Notes under the pieces: model-generated
Database searches by the model: none
The model's input: the letters and a program-made list of their open reading frames with translations, nothing else
Told to the model about the DNA's origin: nothing
Shown here: positions 41,251 through 51,849 of the stretch, in pieces
Position numbering within the stretch: position 1 is the stretch's first letter
How the letters are laid out: each line of letters begins with the position of its first letter
Translations under genes and position numbers: made by a program
Assembly: GCF_020535565.1 (NCBI RefSeq)
Contig: NZ_CP084758.1
Location: 3,857,001 to 3,921,000 of the forward strand
Length of the DNA: 64,000 bases
Reading direction: 5' to 3'
Origin: Shinella sp. XGS7
Lineage (GTDB): Bacteria > Pseudomonadota > Gammaproteobacteria > Burkholderiales > Burkholderiaceae_C

Positions 41251-43110
41251 ATGGAAGAATGGATAGGCGAACACTGGCACCGCTTCATCACCCGCGCGGC
41301 GCAGCGCCATGAGCACACCGGCGCCGCGGTGACCCTGGACGAAGTGCAGCGCAGCGCCACCCTGCTCTTTCGCGCCGCGGGCGGACCGGCGGGCGTGCGC
41401 CTGGTGCCGGCGGCGGCCTCGCGGCTGGGCGGTCCGCGCGACTGGCTGCAGCGCCTGGCCGGCAGCGGCCTGCGCGGCGAGCGCAGCCTGCTGGACGCCG
41501 ACACGCTGGCTCTGCCCCCGCGTATCGCCGTGCACGACAGCGCCACGCTGAACCGCGACCTCTATCTCTGGCTGGCAGCCCTGGCCGCGGCCTACCGGCC
41601 GGGCCGGGGCTGGCTGGCCGACAATCTGCGCGCCAGCCGCCTGGCGCTGCAGCGCTGCCCCGGCCTGCAGGCCCGCTGGCAAGGCCTGCTGCAGGCCGAG
41701 CTGGCGCTGCGCCCCGCCGCCACGCGTCTGCGCGGCCCGGCGGCCCTGGCCGAGCAGGCCCTGCGGGCCGCCTTGCAGGACGGCTGCCTGCCCGCGCACA
41801 GTCCCTCGCCCGCGGAGGTGGCGCCGGTCTGGATGTGGATCGAAGCCCTGAGCGACACGGCGGCGATGCCGGCGGCATCGGCGGCACCGGGCGCCGAGGA
41901 TACGGCCGCGGCCCAGGGCCCGCATGAGGGCGAGTCCCGCAGCGGCGGCCGCGCGCGCCGGCGCACGCGGCGCCTGGACGAGCAGGCCAGGGACGGCCGC
42001 CCGGCCCTGCTGCTGGCCTCCAAGCTCGAATCCCTGCTGACCTGGAGCGAGCACGCGGCCCTGGACCGGCCCGAGGACGATAGCCCCGACGAGAACGCCC
42101 GGCTGGCCGCCGACGATATGGAGCGCCTGAGCCTGGCGCATAGGCGCAAGCAGCGCAGCACCGCGTCGCGCATCAAGTTCGATCTGGACCTGCCCAGCGC
42201 CGCCCAGGACGACATGCCCCTGGGCGCCCCCCTGGCCCTGCCCGAATGGGACTGGAAGAAGAAACGCCTGCTGCCCGCTCATTGCGCGGTGCAGCTGATG
42301 CAGGCCCTGCCCGCACAGGACTTCGTGCCCGGCGCGACCCTGCGCCGCAGCGCCGCCCTGATGCGCCGCCGTCTGGAGGTATTGCGTGCCGCGCCCCGGT
42401 GGCAGCGCGGCTGTGCCGAGGGCGAGACCCTGGACATCGACGCCTGGGTTCGCCACAGCGCCCTGCTGCAGGCCCGGGGCGGCCCCGAGCCCGCCGTCTT
42501 CGCACGCCGCAGCCGCGGCGAGCGCAGCCTGGCCACGCTGCTGCTGGCCGATCTCTCGCTCTCGACCGACGCTCACTGCAATAACGAGCAGCGCGTGATC
42601 GACGTGATCCGCGAGGCCCTGTTCGTCTTCGGCGAGGCGCTGGACGGCTGCGGCGATGCCTTCGCGATGCTGGGCTTCTCCTCGGTGCGGCGTCAGCATG
42701 TGCGCCTGCAGCACCTCAAGGGCTTCGACGAGAGCTGGCGGCACGACAGCCAGGTCCAGGCCCGCGTGGGGGCCATCAAGCCGGGCTACTACACCCGCAT
42801 GGGAGCCGCGCTGCGCGCCGCCACGCTGCAGTTGCGCGAGCGGCCGGAACGCCAGCGCCTGCTGCTGCTGCTGACCGACGGCAAGCCCAATGACCTCGAT
42901 GTCTACGAGGGCCGCTGGGGCATCGAGGACACGCGCCAGGCCGTGCGCGAGGCCCGGGCGGCGGGGCTCACCCCCTTCTGCGTCAGCATAGACGCCGAGG
43001 CGCATGACTATCTGCCCCACCTCTTCGGCCCGCGCGGCTGGATCCAGATCCGGCGGCCGCAGGAGCTGCCGCGCGGCCTGACCAGCGTCTACGCCAGCCT
43101 GGTGCGCTGA
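41251..43110 (+). CDS. norD: NorD, vWA-domain protein for NO reductase activation
   Basis: A 619-aa protein. The C-terminal ~200 residues are a von Willebrand A domain with MIDAS pieces DLSLST, the conserved TR in YYTRMG, and LLTDGKPND. The middle has a low-complexity Ala/Arg linker (about residues 205-255). NorD and the AAA+ NorQ form the complex that readies NorCB. The ATG at 41251 is one base after the previous stop. Confidence 0.93.
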   Translation: MEEWIGEHWHRFITRAAQRHEHTGAAVTLDEVQRSATLLFRAAGGPAGVRLVPAAASRLGGPRDWLQRLAGSGLRGERSLLDADTLALPPRIAVHDSATLNRDLYLWLAALAAAYRPGRGWLADNLRASRLALQRCPGLQARWQGLLQAELALRPAATRLRGPAALAEQALRAALQDGCLPAHSPSPAEVAPVWMWIEALSDTAAMPAASAAPGAEDTAAAQGPHEGESRSGGRARRRTRRLDEQARDGRPALLLASKLESLLTWSEHAALDRPEDDSPDENARLAADDMERLSLAHRRKQRSTASRIKFDLDLPSAAQDDMPLGAPLALPEWDWKKKRLLPAHCAVQLMQALPAQDFVPGATLRRSAALMRRRLEVLRAAPRWQRGCAEGETLDIDAWVRHSALLQARGGPEPAVFARRSRGERSLATLLLADLSLSTDAHCNNEQRVIDVIREALFVFGEALDGCGDAFAMLGFSSVRRQHVRLQHLKGFDESWRHDSQVQARVGAIKPGYYTRMGAALRAATLQLRERPERQRLLLLLTDGKPNDLDVYEGRWGIEDTRQAVREARAAGLTPFCVSIDAEAHDYLPHLFGPRGWIQIRRPQELPRGLTSVYASLVR

Positions 43111-43156
43111 GTGCCGGCCGGCGCTCGGCCGCCGGCCCGGGCTTGATCTCCATCCA

Positions 43157-43170
43157 TTGACGCGCGTCAA
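43157..43170. promoter_or_regulatory. Fnr/Dnr box upstream of first Dnr-type regulator
   Basis: TTGAC-GCGC-GTCAA is a perfect 14-bp palindrome of the Fnr/Dnr class, ending 59 bp before the regulator start at 43230. A weaker copy, TTGAT-CTCC-ATCCA, begins 14 bp upstream at 43143. Confidence 0.65.
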
Positions 43171-43229
43171 TTCGGACCCCGGGGTCGGTGCACAAAATCC
43201 GGGCACCCCGACCGGCACGCCCCGCATCC

Positions 43230-43937
43230 ATGGATACCCGCAGCGCTTTCGACCTGCCCCGCTACCTGGCGGTGCTGCCCCTGTTCACCGACCTGAGCCC
43301 GCCCGAGCTGCAACGCCTGGCCGGGGGCTGCCAGCTACGCCGGCTGGCACGCGGCGACACCGTGTTCCGCCTGGGCGAGCCCTGCGAGGAGTTCCACGTC
43401 ACCGTCACCGGCCAGGTCAAGCTCTTCGCCCTGTCGCCGGCGGGCCAGGAGAAGGTGATCGAGATCGCCGGCCCGGGCCACAGCTTTGCCGAAGCCCTGA
43501 TGTTCACCGGCAAGCCCTACATCATCAATGCGCAGGCGCTGACGGACACCCTGCTGCTGAGCGTGAGCAAGCAGGCGGTGCTGACCGAGATCGAGCACGA
43601 CCCCCGCTTCGCGCTGCGCATGCTGGCCGGCATCTCGCGGCGCCTGCATGGCCTGGTGCACGACGTGGAGGCCTACGCGCTGCACAGCGGCGTGCAGCGC
43701 GTCATCGGCTACCTGCTGCGCGACCAGCAGGCGGAGGACTGCGTCAGCGGCGAGACGATCACGGTGTCGCTGCCCGTCAGCAAGGCCACGCTGGCCTCGC
43801 GCCTGAGCCTGACGCCGGAGTACTTCTCGCGCGTGCTGCACGAGCTGGAAAGCGCCGGCCTGATCGAGATCGAGCGCCGCGACATCCGCATCCTCGACAC
43901 CCAGCGCCTGGCGCGCTATCCGGCCCGGCCGGTCTGA
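43230..43937 (+). CDS. dnr: Dnr/NnrR-type Crp/Fnr regulator, copy 1
   Basis: A 235-aa regulator of the Crp/Fnr superfamily. The sensor half (LPLFTDLSPPELQRLAGG...FRLGEPCEEFHVTVTGQVKLF) and C-terminal winged helix (ATLASRLSLTPEYFSRVLHELESAGLI) follow the Dnr pattern. There is no Fnr cysteine quartet, so sensing of NO, probably through heme, is more likely than direct O2 sensing. ATG at 43230 is chosen over a GTG at 43188 because it starts the family core. It lies 119 bases after norD and carries its own box. Confidence 0.88.
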   Translation: MDTRSAFDLPRYLAVLPLFTDLSPPELQRLAGGCQLRRLARGDTVFRLGEPCEEFHVTVTGQVKLFALSPAGQEKVIEIAGPGHSFAEALMFTGKPYIINAQALTDTLLLSVSKQAVLTEIEHDPRFALRMLAGISRRLHGLVHDVEAYALHSGVQRVIGYLLRDQQAEDCVSGETITVSLPVSKATLASRLSLTPEYFSRVLHELESAGLIEIERRDIRILDTQRLARYPARPV

Positions 43938-43972
43938 GCGCGGAACCGGATCCGCCCCCTCCGCCAAACGAG

Positions 43973-44000
43973 CTAGGGCGCCCTAGTTCCAAGGAACTAG
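43973..44000. promoter_or_regulatory. interlocked palindromes upstream of second Dnr-type gene
   Basis: CTAGGGCGCCCTAG (43973-43986) shares its last CTAG with a second dyad, CTAGTTCC and GGAACTAG around AA (43983-44000). The inner part TAGTTC-N4-GAACTA also occurs at 13898-13913. There is no T tract, so I favour an operator over a terminator. Confidence 0.5.
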
Positions 44001-44013
44001 TCCCCCCGTCGGC

Positions 44014-44027
44014 TTGAGCCGCATCAA
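44014..44027. promoter_or_regulatory. Fnr/Dnr box upstream of second Dnr-type regulator
   Basis: TTGAG-CCGC-ATCAA has a perfect right half-site and 4 of 5 on the left. It ends 63 bp before the start at 44091. Confidence 0.6.
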
Positions 44028-44090
44028 ACCGCGGGCGCCGCCAAGACCAAGAATCGCGCCTCGTTGCCGATGCCCAAGGAGCTTGCGCCC

Positions 44091-44804
44091 ATGACCCACG
44101 CCCGATTCGATATTGCGAGCTATCTGTCCGTGCTGCCGCTGTTTGGCGAGCTGGCGCCGGACCTGCTCGAACGGGTGGCGCATGCCGGCTGCGGGCTGGA
44201 GCGCCTGGAGCGCGGTGCCATGCTGTTCGCGGCCGGCGAGCGTTGCGAGGCCTTCCATATGGTGCTCACCGGTCATCTGAAGATCTACGCCATCGCCGAC
44301 AGCGGCGCCGAGAAGGTGTTCGAGCTCGCCGGCCCGGGCCAGCCCATCGGCGAGCTGTGCATGTTCAATGCCGGCCAGCAGCGCCTGAACGCGCAGGCTC
44401 TGACGTCCGCCCTGCTGCTGCGCATCCCGCGCGCCGCGGTCATGGAGCTGATCCTGCATCAGCCGGCCTTTGCGCTGCGCATGCTGGCGGGCGCCTCGCA
44501 GCGGGTGCAGGGCCTGCAGCGCGACCTGGAATCCTGCTGCCTGCACAGCGGCTTGCGGCGCGTGGTGGGCTATCTGCTGGAGCACCACGCGACGGCCTCG
44601 AGCCGGTCGCCGCGTCCCGGACCGATCACGGTCTCGCTGCCCGTCAGCAAGGCCGCCATCGCGGCGCGACTGTCGCTGACGCCGGAGTACTTCTCCCGCG
44701 TGCTGCGCGAGCTCGAGGACGCCGGCCTCATCAACGTGGCCCGGCGCGACATCCACATCCCCGACACCCAGCGCCTGGCGCATTATTCGCGCATCGCGGC
44801 CTGA
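44091..44804 (+). CDS. dnr: Dnr/NnrR-type Crp/Fnr regulator, copy 2
   Basis: A 237-aa paralogue of the gene at 43230, near-identical in layout: SYLSVLPLFGELAPDLLERVAHAG, then RGAMLFAAGERCEAFHMVLTGHLKIYA, then AAIAARLSLTPEYFSRVLRELEDAGLI. AAGGAG precedes the ATG at 44091. There is no Fnr cysteine cluster. Two such regulators in tandem, each with its own box, suggest a cascade or different signals. Its 3' end overlaps the convergent gene by 22 bases. Confidence 0.88.
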   Translation: MTHARFDIASYLSVLPLFGELAPDLLERVAHAGCGLERLERGAMLFAAGERCEAFHMVLTGHLKIYAIADSGAEKVFELAGPGQPIGELCMFNAGQQRLNAQALTSALLLRIPRAAVMELILHQPAFALRMLAGASQRVQGLQRDLESCCLHSGLRRVVGYLLEHHATASSRSPRPGPITVSLPVSKAAIAARLSLTPEYFSRVLRELEDAGLINVARRDIHIPDTQRLAHYSRIAA

Positions 44805-45508
44805 GCCTCGGGGGGCGGCGCCACCAGGCGCCAGCCGCGGCTGTCCAGCGCAAGCAGGCCCTGTGCGCTGTCTGTGGAGAGCAGCAGCAGGGGTGCCTCG
44901 TCCGGGCCGCGGCCGCAACCCACGCGTAGGCTGGCCAGAGCCGCCTGCGGAACCCGCGCGATGAGGCGGCGCACGTCCAGGTGGACCAGCACCACGTCCG
45001 CGCCCTGCTGCGCCAGCAGCCAGGGCCGGCCGGGCACCAGCAGCGCCCGGCCCAGTGTCTGATCCAGGGGCATGCGGCGCAGGCCCAGATAGCCGGGGCT
45101 GGCCAGGCCTTCGCCCATGCGGTAGTCGTGCACCAAGCCGTCGAAGAGCGGCTCGGCGGCCGGGTCGTGGGAGATCTCCCAGATCTCGTGCAGGCCGGCG
45201 ATCACGGCCAGCACGCTGCGCCGTTCGGGTGCCTGCATCAGCTGCAGCTCAGCACCGGCCTCGGCGACACGCCCCAGCCGGTCGCGCAGCGGCCAGCGCC
45301 GCAGGACCTGCTGGGTCCCGGCGGCCAGCAGCTGGAGCTCGTCCTGCGCGCCGCGCTGCAGCCGCAAGCCCGCGACCTCCAGCGCCGGCACGGGCGGAGG
45401 CGGCCGCTGCAGGGCACAGACCTGCGCGCGCGCCGGCGGCACCAGGCCGGCCAGCACGAGACACAGGGCCGAACCCAGCAGCCACCGCCGGCCCGGCCTG
45501 GCTTGCAT
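44783..45508 (-). CDS. cytochrome d1-related periplasmic protein downstream of nirS
   Basis: A 241-aa protein with a signal peptide (RRWLLGSALCLVLAGLVPPARA). The middle contains LHEIWEISHDPAAEPLFDGLVHDYRMGEG, a phrase I associate with NirF/d1-domain beta-propeller proteins. It is much shorter than NirF (~390 aa) and would be a partial propeller. It follows nirS in the same direction after a 96-base gap with a GC-rich hairpin at 45554-45573. It could assist d1 heme insertion; that is a guess. Confidence 0.5.
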   Translation of the reverse strand: MQARPGRRWLLGSALCLVLAGLVPPARAQVCALQRPPPPVPALEVAGLRLQRGAQDELQLLAAGTQQVLRRWPLRDRLGRVAEAGAELQLMQAPERRSVLAVIAGLHEIWEISHDPAAEPLFDGLVHDYRMGEGLASPGYLGLRRMPLDQTLGRALLVPGRPWLLAQQGADVVLVHLDVRRLIARVPQAALASLRVGCGRGPDEAPLLLLSTDSAQGLLALDSRGWRLVAPPPEAQAAMRE

Positions 45509-45604
45509 CACTGAACCTCCTTCTCTTGTCGAGACAAGGCCGGCCCGCCCCGACCGCCCGACCCGGAGGGCGGGAGGCCAGTGACAGGCCGGCCGGCGGG
45601 ACGC

Positions 45605-47451
<1,847 letters not shown>

Positions 47452-47508
47452 GCGGCGCGCGAACCGGGCGCGCATGCTGCAGGCATGAAAGAGCAGGAAC
47501 CGAACGCC

Positions 47509-49470
47509 ATGAAACACATGCACCGCAGCCCCCTCCCCTCGGCCACCATGCTGGCTGCCCTGACGCTGCTCGGCCTGCCAGCGCAGGCCCAGAGCGTCGC
47601 CGGCTACGAGACCCTGCCCCCGGTCGTGGTCTCGGCCACCCGCCACGCCATGGCGCTCCCGGATGCGCCGGCGGCCATCAGCGTCGTGACCGCGGCCCAG
47701 ATCGAGCAGCGCGGCGCCGACAATGTGCTGGAAGCCCTGCGCGGGGAAACCGGCGTCAGCCTGTTCGGCCGCACCATCAGCGGGCGCAAGACCATCAGCC
47801 TGCGCGGCATGGATGCCCGCCACACCCTTTTCCTGGTGGACGGGCGCCGTATCGGGGCCAGCGACGGCGTGATAGGCCACAGCGACTTCCAGCTCGACTG
47901 GGTGGCCGTGGACGATATCGAGCGCATCGAAGTGCTGCGCGGCCCGCTGTCGGTGCTCTACGGCGCCGAGGCCATGGGCGGCGTGGTGCAGATCTTCACG
48001 CGCGCGCCCGCCCGCAGCCTGCAGGCCAGCATGCGGCTGGAAGGCTCGGTGGGCGACGACCCCAAGCGGGCCGGCGGGGACGGGCATCGCGCCGGGCTGC
48101 GGATCTCCGGCCCGCTGGCCGAGGGACTGGGCGCGACGCTCACGCTGGGCGAGACCCGCCGCAGCGCCGTGGGCTCCAGCGTGGACCCGCGCATCTCGGC
48201 CCTGGAGGGCCGCCGCAAGCAGGACGCCGCCCTGCGCCTGCAGTGGGCCCCCGGCGGCCAGCAGCGGCTCACGCTGGAGGCCCGCTCCGGCCACGAGGAT
48301 CGCGACGCGATGATGCTGGAACGCAGCGGCAAGAAGCGCGTGTTCGAGTCGGACACCGACATCTCGCGCCAGCAGCTCGCGCTGGACTGGCAGGCCGACT
48401 GGGGTGGAGCCGCCGAGTGGCGCAGCACCGTGCGCGCCTACGAGAGCCGCATCTCGATGGACAACTCGCGCAGCCTGGGGGTCACGGCGCTCAACCCCAA
48501 TGCCCTGCGCGATCGGGTGCTGGAACTGCAGGCCTCGGGCCGCAGGGCCGGCCAGTTGTTCACCGCTGGCGCCGAGGCGCGTGAGGAGCGCCTGCTCAAT
48601 CAGGGTCTGCCGGGCGGGTCCGCCCAGGTCTCGCACCGCGCCCTCTTCATCCAGGACGAGATGGATTTCGGCCCAGCGCTGACGCTGACGGGCGGCCTGC
48701 GCCATGACGAGCACTCCCGCTTCGGCAGCCAGCTCAGCCCGCGCCTGTATGCGGTCTGGCATCCGGCCGCGCAGTGGACCCTCAAGGGCGGCTACAGCAC
48801 CGGGTTCAAGCCACCGACGCTCAAGCAGATCACGCCAGGCTTCAGCGAAGACGAGGGGCCTTACACCTATGTCTCCAATCCGGCCCTGCGGCCCGAGCAC
48901 AACCGCTCCGCCGAACTGGGTCTGGCCTGGGACCGACGCGATACCGGCCTGCAGCTGATGCTCTTCGAGAACCGGGTGGACGACCTGATCCTGGCCACAC
49001 TGACGGGCAGCGCCGGCCTGCGCCAGACCCTGCGCTTCGAGAACGTGGAGCATGCCCGCATGCACGGCCTTGAGCTGGGCCTGCGCCAGGCGCTGCCGGC
49101 GGGGCTGGAGGCCCAGCTGAGCTACCAGTACCTGGAAGCCCGCGATGAGCATGGCCAGCGCCTCGAGAAGCGTCCGCGCCACAGCCTGGGCGCCAGGCTG
49201 GACTGGCAGCACGGATCCTGGCGCGCCCAGTTGCGTGCAGACTGCATGGCAGGCATGGTGCTGGCGTCAGATGTGGCTAACCGGCCGCCCCAGCCCGTGC
49301 CCTCCGTCGTGCTGGCGGGCTTTAGCGTCAGTTACGCATTGAGCAAGCAGCTGGATCTTGACTTCGGTGCGAGCAATCTGGGCAATCTGGACCTGGCCCA
49401 GCAATCGGTCCTCTACACCTGGAATGAAGCACCCCGGACCTGGAGACTTGGCATTCGAGGACGAATTTGA
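47509..49470 (+). CDS. TonB-dependent outer-membrane receptor
   Basis: A 653-aa receptor. A signal peptide ends near AQAQS. The plug starts with the TonB-box-like LPPVVVSATR and has RGADNVLEALRGETGVS, LRGMDARHTLFLVDGRR and IEVLRGPLSVLYGAEAMGGVVQIFTR; the barrel ends in aromatic WRLGIRGRI. The plug resembles the CirA/FepA group (catecholate siderophores). A copper or heme ligand would also fit the neighbouring genes. ATG at 47509 has AGGAA upstream; an ATG 8 codons earlier is possible. Confidence 0.85.
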   Translation: MKHMHRSPLPSATMLAALTLLGLPAQAQSVAGYETLPPVVVSATRHAMALPDAPAAISVVTAAQIEQRGADNVLEALRGETGVSLFGRTISGRKTISLRGMDARHTLFLVDGRRIGASDGVIGHSDFQLDWVAVDDIERIEVLRGPLSVLYGAEAMGGVVQIFTRAPARSLQASMRLEGSVGDDPKRAGGDGHRAGLRISGPLAEGLGATLTLGETRRSAVGSSVDPRISALEGRRKQDAALRLQWAPGGQQRLTLEARSGHEDRDAMMLERSGKKRVFESDTDISRQQLALDWQADWGGAAEWRSTVRAYESRISMDNSRSLGVTALNPNALRDRVLELQASGRRAGQLFTAGAEAREERLLNQGLPGGSAQVSHRALFIQDEMDFGPALTLTGGLRHDEHSRFGSQLSPRLYAVWHPAAQWTLKGGYSTGFKPPTLKQITPGFSEDEGPYTYVSNPALRPEHNRSAELGLAWDRRDTGLQLMLFENRVDDLILATLTGSAGLRQTLRFENVEHARMHGLELGLRQALPAGLEAQLSYQYLEARDEHGQRLEKRPRHSLGARLDWQHGSWRAQLRADCMAGMVLASDVANRPPQPVPSVVLAGFSVSYALSKQLDLDFGASNLGNLDLAQQSVLYTWNEAPRTWRLGIRGRI

Positions 49471-49506
49471 CGCAGCGAATACTTGGCAGATTAGGTGCAA
49501 GTCGTA

Positions 49507-50229
49507 TCAAGGTGTGCCGTCCAGAGCAGCAAACGGCCCCTGCCCTGCGTGGTCAGCCCTGTCCGAAGGCACGAAGCTTCCGCTGCGCACATCGAAGACA
49601 TTTACCTGCCCGTCCTCGATGATGTAGTGCCAGCCGTGCAGGCTGAGCTCGCCGCGTTCAACGCGGGCGCGCACCATGGGATACTCCATCAGCCGCTCCA
49701 GTTGCAGCAGCACGGATCGCTCTTCGGTGCGTCGCAAGACTTCCGGCCCGGGCTCAAGCGGCAGCATGGCCTCCCGGCCCAGATCCAGCCAGGCTCGCAG
49801 ATTGAGGGCTTCCTCAGGCGTCTCGCCATAGAGCGCGCGGATGCCGCCGCAATGGCTGTGGCCGCAGACGATGATGTGCTTCACCTCCAGCGACAGCACG
49901 GCGAACTCGATGGCTGCGGCCGTGCCGTGATGGCCAACCCAACGCCGGTCGGCAGCACGCCGCACCTGCACCACGCCGGCAACGTCATGCCGCTCGCACA
50001 GCACACCGTCATAGGGCGGCACAAAGGCCGCCACATTGCGCACCAGGAAGAGCTCGCCCGGCCCGGCGCCGGTCAGCAGATAGGGCACCACCCGCGAGTC
50101 GGAGCAGCCGATGAACAGGGTCGTCGGATGCTGGCCGTCCTCCACCAGCGCCCGGAAGCGGGCCTGGTACTGCGGGAAGTACTCGGTATTGAAGCGGCGC
50201 AGCCGCTCCAGCAGGTCGTCGGCAGGCAT
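49507..50229 (-). CDS. beta-carbonic anhydrase with an insertion
   Basis: A 240-aa zinc enzyme interconverting CO2 and bicarbonate. Zinc ligands are in GCSDSRV (Cys and the catalytic Asp/Arg dyad) and GHSHCGG. Between NVAAFVPPYDG and GTAAAIEFAV there are about 20 extra residues (VLCERHDVAGVVQVRRAADR) not found in usual members. It lies 17 bases after the PpiC-type gene and is the last gene of the nar operon on this strand, convergent with the TonB receptor. Confidence 0.9.
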   Translation of the reverse strand: MPADDLLERLRRFNTEYFPQYQARFRALVEDGQHPTTLFIGCSDSRVVPYLLTGAGPGELFLVRNVAAFVPPYDGVLCERHDVAGVVQVRRAADRRWVGHHGTAAAIEFAVLSLEVKHIIVCGHSHCGGIRALYGETPEEALNLRAWLDLGREAMLPLEPGPEVLRRTEERSVLLQLERLMEYPMVRARVERGELSLHGWHYIIEDGQVNVFDVRSGSFVPSDRADHAGQGPFAALDGTP

Positions 50230-50246
50230 GGTGGCGTCGCCGCGAC

Positions 50247-51113
50247 TTACTGCAACAGGGGCGAGTCGGCCGCGTCCAGCTCGACGCCCTCGAGGCTGGC
50301 CTCGGCGGCCAGGCGCTGCAGCAACTGCCGCAGTGCGGTCACGTAGAACTGCTGCTTGAGCGTCTGGGCAATGGCGCCTCGAACGCGCTCGTAGGGCTGG
50401 ACCTGACCGGGTTCGCGTGCCTCCACGCGCACGATATGGAAGCCGAAGCGGGTGCAGATCAGGCGCGGCAGCACCCCGACATGCGCCTGCCCCTCATCCT
50501 GGCCGAACAGGGCCGCGCCGAACTCGGGGGCGCAGTCGCCGCGCTGCAGCCAGCCCAGATCGCCACCCTGGGCGCCGCTGGGGCAGTTGCTGAACTCGCG
50601 CGCCGCGTCGGCAAAGGCCGCCGCGTCGCCGCAGCGCAGGCCGACCAGCAGATGCTCGCCGCGCTTGCGCAGTGCCTCCACATCCACCCCGGCGGTGACG
50701 GCCAGCAGCAGATGGCGGGCGTGCACGCGCTCCCCCTGGGCGAAGCGTGCGCCATGGGCCGCATGAAAGCGCTGGCACGCTGCCTCGTCGGGCTCCTGCT
50801 GCGCCAGCTCACGCGCCAGCAGCAGCTCGATGGCGTCCGAGGCTGCGGCGCTGGGCACCCCGTCCAGGGCCGGCCTGTCGCCAGCCTCCAGCAGGCCCGC
50901 CTGCTGGGCCGCCTGCCGCAGCAGCTCGGTGTAGGCGCGCTGGCGCAGGGACTCGGGATCGGGCGACTCGCCCGCGCCGTGCAGGGGTACGCCGTTCACC
51001 CGGGCGACCGGCGCGATCCGGTCCGTCGCCAGGACCTCGGCCGTGCCATCGGCCAGGCCGGCACTCCCGCCGCCGCAGGTGCAGGCGCCGCCGCCACATC
51101 CTTGTTGACTCAT
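50247..51113 (-). CDS. nar-associated PpiC/NifM-type peptidyl-prolyl isomerase
   Basis: A 288-aa protein. Parvulin-type catalytic domain from about residue 140 (HARHLLLAVTAGV, then FSNCPSGAQGGDLGWLQRG and ICTRFGFHIVRVEAREPG). An N-terminal ~20-residue stretch is Cys/Gly-rich (CGGGACTCGGG), perhaps a metal site. There is no signal peptide. Following narI by 10 bases, it may help fold or insert nitrate reductase parts. ATG at 51113. Confidence 0.85.
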   Translation of the reverse strand: MSQQGCGGGACTCGGGSAGLADGTAEVLATDRIAPVARVNGVPLHGAGESPDPESLRQRAYTELLRQAAQQAGLLEAGDRPALDGVPSAAASDAIELLLARELAQQEPDEAACQRFHAAHGARFAQGERVHARHLLLAVTAGVDVEALRKRGEHLLVGLRCGDAAAFADAAREFSNCPSGAQGGDLGWLQRGDCAPEFGAALFGQDEGQAHVGVLPRLICTRFGFHIVRVEAREPGQVQPYERVRGAIAQTLKQQFYVTALRQLLQRLAAEASLEGVELDAADSPLLQ

Positions 51114-51123
51114 GATGGTCTCC

Positions 51124-51849
51124 TCAGCGTTGCGGGGTGGTGTGTCCGGGCGGCAGCGACATGCGCCGGCTGCGCACCAGCTGGTAGGGGCGCAGCAGAT
51201 AGGCCAGGGTGCCGAAACCGCTCCAGACATGGACCAGCCGCGTGAAGGGGAAGATCAGGAAGACCGTCATGCCCAGAAACATATGCAGCTTGAAGACCCA
51301 GGAGGCCTCGGCCAGCAGCTCCACCGCGCCGCCGCGGAAGCTGACGATGCGCTGGGCCCATTCGGCCAGCTTCATCATCATGCCGCCGTCCAGGTGCTGG
51401 GCCGACAGCGGGATGGTCGCCAGGCCGAGCAGCAGCTGCACCCACAGCAGCAGCAGCAGCAGGATGTCGCTGGTCTTGCTGTTGCGGCGGATGCGCTCGT
51501 CGCCAAGGCGGCGGTGCAGCAGGATGCTGATGCCGATGAAGCCCAGCAGGCCCGCCACGCCACCGCTGACCATGGCCATCAGCTGCTTGTGGCCGGCGCT
51601 GATGAAGGGCTCATAGATGAAGTGCGGCGTCAGCATGCCCACGGTGTGCCCCACGAAGAGAAAGAGCACGCCGATATGGAAGAGATTGCTGCCCCAGCGC
51701 AGGCTGCCCGCGCGCAGCAGCTGCGAGGAGTCGCTCTTCCAGCTGTACTGGTCGCGGTCGAAGCGCAGCAGGCTGCCCAGCAGGAAGACGCTCAGGCAGA
51801 CGTAGGGATAGACGCCGAAAAGGGCGAAGTCGAGCGATGCGGCATTCAT
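51124..51849 (-). CDS. narI: NarI, gamma subunit of respiratory nitrate reductase
   Basis: A 241-aa diheme cytochrome b that oxidises quinol. It has five membrane segments, with the heme-binding histidines in FHIGVLFLFVGHTVG and the C-terminal FKLHMFLGMTVFLIFPFTRLVHVWS. ATG at 51849 overlaps narJ by 4 bases. Normal length. Confidence 0.96.
   Translation of the reverse strand: MNAASLDFALFGVYPYVCLSVFLLGSLLRFDRDQYSWKSDSSQLLRAGSLRWGSNLFHIGVLFLFVGHTVGMLTPHFIYEPFISAGHKQLMAMVSGGVAGLLGFIGISILLHRRLGDERIRRNSKTSDILLLLLLWVQLLLGLATIPLSAQHLDGGMMMKLAEWAQRIVSFRGGAVELLAEASWVFKLHMFLGMTVFLIFPFTRLVHVWSGFGTLAYLLRPYQLVRSRRMSLPPGHTTPQR

Noticed and set aside
43118-43136. GC-rich hairpin after norD as a terminator
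   Set aside because: The stem is plausible but there is no T tract; it may only be chance in GC-rich DNA.
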